22,243 nucleotides of DNA from JANQLC01 sp036881805 (GTDB lineage Bacteria > Bacteroidota > Bacteroidia > Flavobacteriales > JANQLC01): positions 1 to 22,243 of the forward strand of contig JBAJNK010000074.1 in assembly GCA_036881805.1 (NCBI GenBank). Reading direction: 5' to 3'. A program made the position numbers and the translations under genes. Positions 16,447 to 22,243 of this stretch are shown piece after piece. Each line of letters begins with the position of its first letter. Positions within the stretch are counted from its first letter, which is position 1. The notes beneath the pieces are model-generated. The model saw nothing but the letters and a program-made list of their open reading frames with translations, was not told the DNA's origin and did not search any database.

Positions 16447-17076
16447 TCACCCTTTTGGGTGTAAGGGTATGTGTACTACTTTTTTGGTTGTAAAAAAAGG
16501 CCCTGTGAAATAGTTAGAAAGCGGAAATACCCGCGCCTGTGGAAATCCGGCTAACTCTGCGCTTAGGTCTCCGCCTTTGAGGCATAAAATGCCATTTTCC
16601 AACTCGTGCTGGCTCGTATTTCGGATTTTTTGTCGCACCCAAGACGCGAGTTTGGGTAGGGTGGTGACTGCTCGGCTGACTACAAAGTCGTATTCCCCTT
16701 TGGCGTTTTCAGCCCGTATGGGTGCTGTCCTTATGTTTTCTAACCCCAGCGATGCGGCGATTTCTCGAACTGCTTTAATTTTTTTCCCAATCGAATCGAC
16801 GAGGTAAAAATGGGTTTCGGGGAATAGGATGGCCAAGGGTATGCCGGGGAAACCGCCTCCTGTGCCCACGTCCAAGATTTGACTTTCAGGCGAGAAGGCT
16901 TGTACCTTGGCGATACCCAGCGAATGCAGTACGTGTCGGCTGTACAAAGCGCCTATGTCTTTGCGTGAAATCAGATTAATCCGCGCATTCCAATGGTCGT
17001 ATAGCGCTTTGAGCGCCGCTAGTCGTTCGGTTTGAACAGGGGTTAAATTTGGAAAATAGCGTTGTATGTCGATCAT
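16447..17076 (-). CDS. rsmG: 16S rRNA (guanine-N7) methyltransferase RsmG
   Basis: Methylates N7 of G527 (E. coli numbering) in 16S rRNA using S-adenosylmethionine; loss gives low-level streptomycin resistance in other bacteria. The SAM-binding motif I is ILDVGTGGGFPGIPLA (about 67-82), with the upstream WNARINLISRKD and RHVLHSL typical of the family, then FVVSRAVTTLPKL and CLKGGDL. Length is 209 residues from the ATG at 17076 (MIDIQRYFPNLTP). The frame can start at a TTG at 17097, but a TTCCTTTG near-box overlaps it, so 17076 is better. Divergent from the aminotransferase, with about 90 bp between the starts. Confidence 0.93.
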   Translation of the reverse strand: MIDIQRYFPNLTPVQTERLAALKALYDHWNARINLISRKDIGALYSRHVLHSLGIAKVQAFSPESQILDVGTGGGFPGIPLAILFPETHFYLVDSIGKKIKAVREIAASLGLENIRTAPIRAENAKGEYDFVVSRAVTTLPKLASWVRQKIRNTSQHELENGILCLKGGDLSAELAGFPQARVFPLSNYFTGPFFTTKKVVHIPLHPKG

Positions 17077-17094
17077 TTCATCCGCTTTCCGCTG

Positions 17095-17102
17095 CAAAGG
17101 AA
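17095..17102 (-). promoter_or_regulatory. Possible -7 box for rsmG
   Basis: Minus strand TTCCTTTG matches TANNTTTG at 7 of 8 positions; the transcript would begin near 17089, 13 nt before the ATG at 17076. Confidence 0.3.
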
Positions 17103-17141
17103 TGAAAAGTGCAGGAATGGATAAGAATACAAAATCCTGAT

Positions 17142-17149
17142 TATTTTTG
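17142..17149 (+). promoter_or_regulatory. -7 box of aminotransferase promoter
   Basis: TATTTTTG is a perfect TANNTTTG match, 19 nt upstream of the ATG at 17169. It falls inside the longer open frame from 17109 and so decides for the later start. Confidence 0.5.
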
Positions 17150-17168
17150 CAGTCAATTCACGGCTCAG

Positions 17169-18356
17169 ATGATCCACCAGCCCTCGAGACGTATCGCGAC
17201 CCTGTCTGAATCAGCCACTTTGGCCATGACTGCCCAAGCGCGTGAATGGATAGCTCGGGGCAGGGATATCATCGATTTGAGCTTGGGCGAACCCGACTTT
17301 AACGCCCCGCAATTTGTCGCAGAAGCCGCTAAGGTAGCTATCGATGGCCACTATGACCACTATACGCCGGTGCCGGGGTATCTGGAGCTGCGTGCGGCTA
17401 TCGCACACAAGTTTAAGCGGGATAACGGATTGGAATACCGGGCCGACCAAATCGTGGTTTCCACCGGTGCCAAACAATCATTGGTCAACGTTTGCCTTTC
17501 GGTCTTGAATCCAGGTGATGAAGCCATTATTCCGGCCCCTTATTGGGTCAGTTATCCACAGATGGTCCGCTTGGCTGAGGGGGTACCTGTTATCGTGCCG
17601 GGCACCCTAAAAAACAATTTTAAGATCACGGCCGAGCAATTGGAATCGGCTTTGAGCCCCAAAACCCGTCTGTTCCTTTTCAGTTCACCAGCCAATCCAT
17701 CGGGCAGTGCATACACCAAAGGAGAGCTAAGCGCTTTAGCCGCTGTCTTGGCGCGTTATCCGCAAGTGATCGCGGTGAGCGATGAAATTTACGAACACAT
17801 CCATTACGGGGATAAACACCAGAGTTTGGCGCAGTTTACGGAGATTTACGACCGGGTGGTTACGGTAAATGGGCTTTCCAAAGCCTTTGCCATGACCGGA
17901 TGGCGCATCGGGTATGTGGGGGCGCCCAAATGGCTTGCCGATGCCTGTACCAAGCTGCAAGGGCAGTTTACCTCTGGTGCCAATGCCATCGCACAACGCG
18001 CGGCGATCACCGCTTTAAAAACAGACCCACAAAAAATCCAATATCGGGTCGATGCCTTTAAGCGGAGAAGGGATTTGGTAATCGATTGGGCACGAGAGAT
18101 CAAAGTATTTCAGACCAATGTGCCCGATGGGGCCTTTTATATTTTTCCCGATATCTCCAAGTGTTTGGGTAAAACCTACCGCGGCACGCACATCGGGCGT
18201 GCATCGGATCTGAGCCTGTATTTGCTAGACCATGCAGGTGTTGCCACCGTTTCCGGTGAAGCCTTTGGCGCGGCGAATGGCCTGCGTATTTCCTATGCCG
18301 CTTCAGAATCGGCATTGCAGAAGGCATTCGAACGCATTCAGCGCGCTTTGGGTTGA
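17169..18356 (+). CDS. Class I pyridoxal-phosphate aminotransferase (aspartate type)
   Basis: Probable aspartate aminotransferase of the Ib subgroup, moving the amino group between aspartate and 2-oxoglutarate; cytosolic. The N-terminus IATLSESATLAMTAQAREW is typical, with SLGEPDF (38-44), YTPVPGYLELR, STGAKQSL for the PLP phosphate, SSPANPSG with the cofactor-contacting Asn, SDEIYE, the Schiff-base Lys238 in NGLSKAFAMTGWRIGY, and the carboxylate-binding Arg in LRISYA near the end. Length is 395 residues from 17169. Prephenate or other aromatic aminotransferases of the same fold cannot be excluded, so I leave the symbol blank. Divergent from rsmG and followed by rplU in the same direction. 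Confidence 0.9.
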   Translation: MIHQPSRRIATLSESATLAMTAQAREWIARGRDIIDLSLGEPDFNAPQFVAEAAKVAIDGHYDHYTPVPGYLELRAAIAHKFKRDNGLEYRADQIVVSTGAKQSLVNVCLSVLNPGDEAIIPAPYWVSYPQMVRLAEGVPVIVPGTLKNNFKITAEQLESALSPKTRLFLFSSPANPSGSAYTKGELSALAAVLARYPQVIAVSDEIYEHIHYGDKHQSLAQFTEIYDRVVTVNGLSKAFAMTGWRIGYVGAPKWLADACTKLQGQFTSGANAIAQRAAITALKTDPQKIQYRVDAFKRRRDLVIDWAREIKVFQTNVPDGAFYIFPDISKCLGKTYRGTHIGRASDLSLYLLDHAGVATVSGEAFGAANGLRISYAASESALQKAFERIQRALG

Positions 18357-18374
18357 GCTCGGGAAAAACCCAAA
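18347..18374 (+). terminator. Inverted repeat over aminotransferase stop
   Basis: TTTGGGTT and AACCCAAA form a perfect 8-bp stem with a 12-nt loop that contains most of the stop codon. It is followed by AACGCAGG rather than a T-run, so it may be a Rho-assisted or processing hairpin rather than a classical terminator. Confidence 0.35.
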
Positions 18375-18429
18375 AACGCAGGCGAGTCGGCTTGCAAGCA
18401 CATACCGATCCGAGTTCAAACTGTTTTTT

Positions 18430-18437
18430 TATATTTG
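18430..18437 (+). promoter_or_regulatory. -7 box of rplU-rpmA promoter
   Basis: TATATTTG is a perfect TANNTTTG match, preceded by seven T, and lies 24 nt upstream of the rplU ATG. It would start the rplU-rpmA transcript near 18444. Confidence 0.55.
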
Positions 18438-18461
18438 CAGCCTTAGAGAAAAGGACGGGCT

Positions 18462-19070
18462 ATGTATGCAGTTGTGGAAATAGCGGGGCTTCAATATAAG
18501 GTTGAGCCCGATCAAAAGCTCTATGTAAATCGCCTGGCGGGTGCAGTCGGCGATGCGGTGCGCTTTGGGCGTGTTTTGCTGACTGCAGACGGGGATACCA
18601 TTTGTGTAGGCAATCCGGTCTTGTCAGGTGTTTCTGTAGCCGCAAAGATAGTGGGACACCTGAAAGCGGATAAAAAAATCGTTTTTAAGAAGAAGCGGAG
18701 AAAGGGGTATCGCAAGAAAAACGGTCACAGACAGCCCCTTACACAGATTGAAATCCTCTCCTTGTGCACTAAACCCAAGCAGGCCGCTCAGAATCCGGCT
18801 GTTGCAAAAGCCCGGTCAGGTGATTTGAAAAAACTGGAAGGTATCGGTCCTAAAACCGCCGGGGTATTGGCTGAAGCTGGGGTGGATACCTTTGCCAAAT
18901 TGGCCGGGGCAGGCGTGCCGCAGTTAAAAGAGATATTGACCCGTGCCGGCAGTCATTACGCCTCCCGAAACCCCACTACCTGGCCTGAACAGGCACGGCT
19001 CGCCGCTGCGGGCAAGTGGGATGCGTTAAGGGAGTTACAACAGCGCTTGCGAGCGGACAAAGATAAATGA
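18462..19070 (+). CDS. rplU: Ribosomal protein L21 with C-terminal helix-hairpin-helix extension
   Basis: Large-subunit protein binding 23S rRNA. The first 102 residues are a complete L21 (MYAVVEIAGLQYKVEPDQ, GNPVLSGVSVAAKIVGH, then the basic KKKRRKGYRKKNGHRQ and LTQIEILSL). About 100 more residues follow after a Lys/Ala-rich joint: a helix-hairpin-helix-like module with DLKKLEGIGPKTAGVLAEAG and TFAKLAGAG, ending WDALRELQQRLRADKDK. This tail resembles the fused domain I know from many Bacteroidota L21 proteins; its job is not established, and nucleic-acid binding is inferred. The total of 202 residues is twice the usual length. 21 nt separate it from rpmA. Confidence 0.93.
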   Translation: MYAVVEIAGLQYKVEPDQKLYVNRLAGAVGDAVRFGRVLLTADGDTICVGNPVLSGVSVAAKIVGHLKADKKIVFKKKRRKGYRKKNGHRQPLTQIEILSLCTKPKQAAQNPAVAKARSGDLKKLEGIGPKTAGVLAEAGVDTFAKLAGAGVPQLKEILTRAGSHYASRNPTTWPEQARLAAAGKWDALRELQQRLRADKDK

Positions 19071-19091
19071 GAACCCCAAACGTACGAAGAC

Positions 19092-19385
19092 ATGGCACAC
19101 AAAAAAGGAGTCGGTAGTTCCAGAAATGGAAGGGAGTCGGAATCAAAGCGCCTCGGGGTAAAGATCTTTGGCGGCCAGTTGGCCGAAGCCGGCAATATTT
19201 TGGTTCGCCAGCGCGGCACCAAGCACCATCCGGGTGAAAATGTAGGCATGGGCAAAGACCATACCCTTTTTGCATTGCAAACGGGTAAAGTCGTCTTCAA
19301 AAAGACCCGAAACGACCGCTCGTACGTTTCCATCGAACCGTCGAATCGAGTTCGCTTTTCTCTCGATAAAGCGCAGCGGAGCTAG
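19092..19385 (+). CDS. rpmA: Ribosomal protein L27
   Basis: Large-subunit protein whose N-terminus reaches the peptidyl-transferase centre. The 97-residue product begins MAHKKGVGSSRNGRES, with the family block RLGVKIFGGQ, GNILVRQRGTKHHPGENVGMGKDHTLFA and GKVVFKK. It starts directly with the mature-type MAHKKG, so no cleavable leader as in Firmicutes L27. Second gene of the rplU-rpmA unit. Its stop is followed by about 120 bp of featureless DNA and then repeat array 4. Confidence 0.97.
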   Translation: MAHKKGVGSSRNGRESESKRLGVKIFGGQLAEAGNILVRQRGTKHHPGENVGMGKDHTLFALQTGKVVFKKTRNDRSYVSIEPSNRVRFSLDKAQRS

Positions 19386-19510
19386 TCAACCATGCCCTTC
19401 CAACGGGGATGGATTTTTATAAGACTCGTACTGAAAATTCGTCATACAGCTCGTATAGCCTGCAATACTTTAATCCACAGTGGCTTTGATAAGGAGCAGC
19501 GCAGCCGACC

Positions 19511-20020
19511 ACAGGAAATAAAAACGAGCCCGCTTTTAAATCACTCCACAGAGATCAAACCAAAAAATAAACCCGCTTTCAGGTCGCCACGCAAACACAA
19601 AAATAAGGATAGCTTTCAGCCTCGACTATGCGATAAAAGTCGGCGCACACAAAAAAAGACTGAACGCTCAAACGCGCACAAAAGGGCAAACGCCAGAAAA
19701 TAATCCCCTTTTTAAGTCATTACAAAAGATCGAGCGCAAAAAAATAAACCCCACTTTTCAAACTGCCCCACAACGGGCAAAATCAAAAAAGCAGTCCCAT
19801 TTTTTAAACCGCCAATCGGAAACGGAAATAACCCCTTTTTCAGACTCCAAAAGGTGACAAAACCAAAAGACAAGCGGCCTTTTCAGACCATCGAGCACAA
19901 AAAAATAAACCCCACTTTTTAAAGCAGCCGACCGGGACAAAAAACAAAACCCGCATTTCAAACCGCCAAACGGAAATAAAAAAGCCTCCGCTTGTCAAAG
20001 CAACTCAAAAGGATAAAAAC
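19511..20020 (+). repeat. Degenerate tandem repeat array 4 (A-rich strand on +)
   Basis: Twelve units, taking the AAAC-like core as reference, begin near 19538, 19581, 19618, 19670, 19714, 19760, 19806, 19842, 19885, 19921, 19960 and 19997, so spacings are 36-52 bp. The pattern is an A-rich lead-in (AAATAA), CCCCACTTTT, AAACCGCC and a CGG tail. The best units are 19747-19780, 19796-19830 and 19945-19975. The array ends close to the enoyl-CoA hydratase stop at 20038. The part before it (19386-19510) shows no gene or repeat. Confidence 0.75.
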
Positions 20021-20037
20021 AAATCGGCATACCGTGC

Positions 20038-20808
20038 TTAAAAGGCCGGCTTCCGCCTCTCGAGGAAAGCCTGGGTCCCTTCCTTAAAATCATCCGTATC
20101 AAAGCATTCACCAAATGCTCGAATCTCTGTCTTAAATCCTTCTCGGTAAAAGCCGGCATGGATGGCATGGATGGCAGCCGCCTGTGCTTGAGGGGCATTT
20201 TTAATCAGCTCGGCAGCGATTTCCTCGCATTTTTTCAATAGGTTTTTACCCGTCGTAGTGTAATTGACCAGGCCCCATATAGCGGCTTGCTGTGCGCTGA
20301 CCGAAGCACCGGTCAAGATCATCTCCATCGCCTTTCCCCTGCCGACCAGCTGGGGTAATCGCTGGGTACCCCCGTATCCGGGAATCAGTCCCAGAGCGGT
20401 CTCGGGCATGCCCAATTGGGCATGCTCAGCGGCTACCCGCATGTGGCACGCCATAGCCAATTCCAAGCCGCCGCCCAATGCAAAGCCATTGATGGCTGCT
20501 ATGACGGGCTTGTGCAGGTCTTCGATGGTATCAAATAGTATTTGCTGGCCTTTGCGCGCCAATTCAGCACCTTGTGCGGCCTTAAAGTCGGAAAATTCTT
20601 TGATGTCCGCGCCGGCGACAAAGGCTTTGTCGCCGCTTCCAGTCAGGATGATCACACGGATATTTTCTGCTTTTTCAGCTTCTCGAACCGCGTCGTGTAG
20701 CACCTCAATGGTAAGCGCGTTCAAAGCGTTTAGGCTTTTGGGTCGGTTGATGGTCAGGATTCGAATTTTATCCAAATCCCTCGAATCCAGCGGGTTTTTA
20801 TCGCTCAT
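20038..20808 (-). CDS. Enoyl-CoA hydratase/isomerase family protein
   Basis: Crotonase-fold enzyme, probably hydrating 2-enoyl-CoA in fatty-acid or amino-acid breakdown. The N-terminus has TINRPKSLNALN (19-30). The oxyanion-hole region is AFVAGADIKEF (62-72), then PVIAAINGFALGGGLELAMACHMR with catalytic Glu116 and LGMPETALGLIPGYGGTQRL with catalytic Glu136. Both acids are present, so hydratase is favoured over isomerase. The 256-residue length is normal, with a slightly short N-terminus. The start overlaps the end of the histidine kinase gene by 4 nt, so the two are translationally coupled. The substrate, for example crotonyl-CoA or 3-methylglutaconyl-CoA, cannot be told; the presence of mvaB in the window is only suggestive. 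Confidence 0.9.
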   Translation of the reverse strand: MSDKNPLDSRDLDKIRILTINRPKSLNALNALTIEVLHDAVREAEKAENIRVIILTGSGDKAFVAGADIKEFSDFKAAQGAELARKGQQILFDTIEDLHKPVIAAINGFALGGGLELAMACHMRVAAEHAQLGMPETALGLIPGYGGTQRLPQLVGRGKAMEMILTGASVSAQQAAIWGLVNYTTTGKNLLKKCEEIAAELIKNAPQAQAAAIHAIHAGFYREGFKTEIRAFGECFDTDDFKEGTQAFLERRKPAF

Positions 20809-22243
20809 GTCCTCGTCTTTTCAATTGGGAGTTCAATATAAAAAGAACTACCTGAACCGGGTTTGGTCTTGAAATAAATTTTGCCACCGTAGCCCTTGAC
20901 GATGTTTTTAACTATGGCCAAACCCAGTCCCATGCCGCTGGATTTGGTGGTGAACTGCGGTTCAAAAATCAATCCTTGGCGGTCGGGTAAAATGCCGGAT
21001 CCATTATCTTGAATTTCAACGATCGCATGGGTATTTTTCACCGAAGAACGGACGTAGATTTTCGGTTTTCTGCCTGCTGGGATGGCTTGCAGCGCGTTTT
21101 TCAAAACGTTTATAATCAAACGGTTAAATTGTGACTTATCCATGAATACGACCACGTCTTTGGCACCGGGCTCAAAAGAGACGGCTCGGCCGTCGAAGAG
21201 GTCCAAAGCGGTGGCCAACGACGGATCCAAGGCAAGCGGTTGGTCGGTAGGCGCAGGCATTCGAGCAAAATCTGAAAAGGTGGAAGCAATAGCGGAAAGG
21301 TTGTCGATTTGCTGTATCATGGATTTGGAAAAATCCGTTAGTTTTTGCTGGGCGTCGGCAGCTGCGGGATTGTATCGCTGCACGAAGTTTTGAATCATTA
21401 AGCGCATGGGTGTGAGCGGATTTCTTATTTCGTGTACGATCTGTTTGGCCATCTCGCGCCAGGCGTATTCACGCTCTGTTTTGGCGAGCCGTTCTGTACT
21501 CTTTTCCAATTCGATCAGCATTTCGTTGTACGCATCTACCAATGGGCGCAATTCATCGCGACGGCTGTATTGGATTTGTTCGTTCCGCTGGGCTAACTGT
21601 GTCCTTTTCAAACGGTTTTGAATGATTTCCAATTGCCATGTAATCAATTTGGAAAGGTGTAAGGACAAAAAGGCGGAACCGATTATGATGATCAGGTAAG
21701 TGATGCCGATGTCTTTTAGAAAAGCGTGGAGCTCGTTGGTCAGGAATGTATCCCCTTGCCTATAGGACAGGTTTAAAATGGCGACTGGGCGGAGGTCGAG
21801 GTTGTAAATGAAGGAATAGGCAGCGCGATATGTATACGTATCACCGGCTTTCTTTTCCTGTATGCTAATCTGCGGTTTTTTGCTGAGTTGCACCAAAATC
21901 CCGGCCGGGACCTCGGTGCGTGAACTGCTGTTGGTCAAAGGCGGGTTTGAAGAGATGAGTAAGTCACCGCTTAGATTAAAAATGTTGATATCCAACCCAT
22001 TGATTTCAGATAGCTCGTAAATGCGTGTCTCCAACATGGACTTTATGTTTCTCGGTGTTGCATTTTCAGGTGATTGTGCAATGATGTAATCAATGCCCGA
22101 GCGTATGGCCGACTTCTTTTGTTCCAGGCGCAAATTGTAGTACTTGTCCTCGGCTTTTTGAAAGCGAAAAACGGCGACCAAAGCCGTGAACAATGAGCTG
22201 ATCACAACCACCAGCATAATGGATAGAAATATCCTGTTCCTCA
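20805..22243 (-). CDS. NtrY-like sensor histidine kinase, cut by right window edge
   Basis: Membrane two-component sensor kinase; signal unknown. Residue numbers count from an in-frame ATG at 22217. There is a first membrane segment (about 1-17), an extracytoplasmic region (about 20-165), a second membrane segment (about 171-188), a HAMP-like linker, the phospho-acceptor His262 in HEIRNPLTP, the N box around Asn370-Asn374 (INVLKNALQ), DNGSGI, FTTKSSGMGLGLAIVKNIV and a short tail ending ELPIEKT. The HEIRNPLTPM form is typical of NtrY-like kinases. The frame stays open to the edge (RNRIFLSI precedes the ATG), and the last two bases (TG) could complete an ATG at 22244 or the protein may be much longer. 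Couples to the hydratase by a 4-nt overlap. Confidence 0.88.
   Translation of the reverse strand, partial: RNRIFLSIMLVVVISSLFTALVAVFRFQKAEDKYYNLRLEQKKSAIRSGIDYIIAQSPENATPRNIKSMLETRIYELSEINGLDINIFNLSGDLLISSNPPLTNSSSRTEVPAGILVQLSKKPQISIQEKKAGDTYTYRAAYSFIYNLDLRPVAILNLSYRQGDTFLTNELHAFLKDIGITYLIIIIGSAFLSLHLSKLITWQLEIIQNRLKRTQLAQRNEQIQYSRRDELRPLVDAYNEMLIELEKSTERLAKTEREYAWREMAKQIVHEIRNPLTPMRLMIQNFVQRYNPAAADAQQKLTDFSKSMIQQIDNLSAIASTFSDFARMPAPTDQPLALDPSLATALDLFDGRAVSFEPGAKDVVVFMDKSQFNRLIINVLKNALQAIPAGRKPKIYVRSSVKNTHAIVEIQDNGSGILPDRQGLIFEPQFTTKSSGMGLGLAIVKNIVKGYGGKIYFKTKPGSGSSFYIELPIEKTRT

Noticed and set aside
19392..19703. 103-codon open frame after rpmA
   Set aside because: Most of it is repeat array 4 read as Lys/Arg/Thr-rich low-complexity protein; no family resemblance.
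273..20020. CRISPR array
   Set aside because: Period (about 32-52 bp) is near the CRISPR range, but the repeats are degenerate, spacing is irregular, the A-rich and CGG parts also recur so there are no true unique spacers, and there are no cas genes.

Overview
The window reads as chromosomal DNA of a member of the Bacteroidota. Three lines of sequence evidence support this. Several well-defined genes are preceded by the Bacteroidota-type -7 box TANNTTTG, with little Shine-Dalgarno signal. There is a gldI-like FKBP lipoprotein next to nrnA, as in gliding Bacteroidota. Ribosomal protein L21 carries a C-terminal helix-hairpin-helix extension, a form I associate with this phylum. Base composition looks close to 50% GC. 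The exact family (for example a Saprospiria or Chitinophagia relative) is a guess.

Layout: 2-298, broken GH19-like (chitinase/lysozyme) remnant (+); 273-626, degenerate repeat array 1; mvaB (-), divergent from a DEAD-box RNA helicase (+); clpC (-), divergent from ligA (+); 8215-8505, repeat array 2; ndk (-), divergent from nrnA-gldI-cyclophilin/FKBP fusion (+, overlapping operon); 11955-12696, repeat array 3; thioredoxin-fold protein (-) and gyrB (-), divergent from ftsE (+); rsmG (-), divergent from a class I aminotransferase (+); rplU-rpmA (+); 19511-20020, repeat array 4; enoyl-CoA hydratase (-) and an NtrY-like histidine kinase (-) that runs off the right edge.

The genes are mostly housekeeping: DNA topology and sealing (gyrB, ligA), RNA turnover and helicase (nrnA, DEAD box), ribosome and rRNA modification (rplU, rpmA, rsmG), proteostasis (clpC, three PPIase domains), nucleotide balance (ndk), acyl-CoA metabolism (mvaB, enoyl-CoA hydratase) and envelope/division (ftsE, gldI). 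No prophage, IS, RNA gene or classical CRISPR array was seen.

The unexplained signal is a family of degenerate tandem repeats, with units about 32-52 bp apart and roughly 40 units visible in four arrays. All four lie in tail-to-tail (3'-3') gaps; none is in a divergent or co-directional gap. The two convergent gaps shorter than 270 bp lack recognisable units. Two loci share a 59-bp block with only two differences, in opposite orientation. One array begins where the GH19-like reading frame breaks off, and another starts a few bases past the ndk stop. I know of no named element that matches; function is open (bidirectional 3'-end element, architectural DNA, or a spreading minisatellite).
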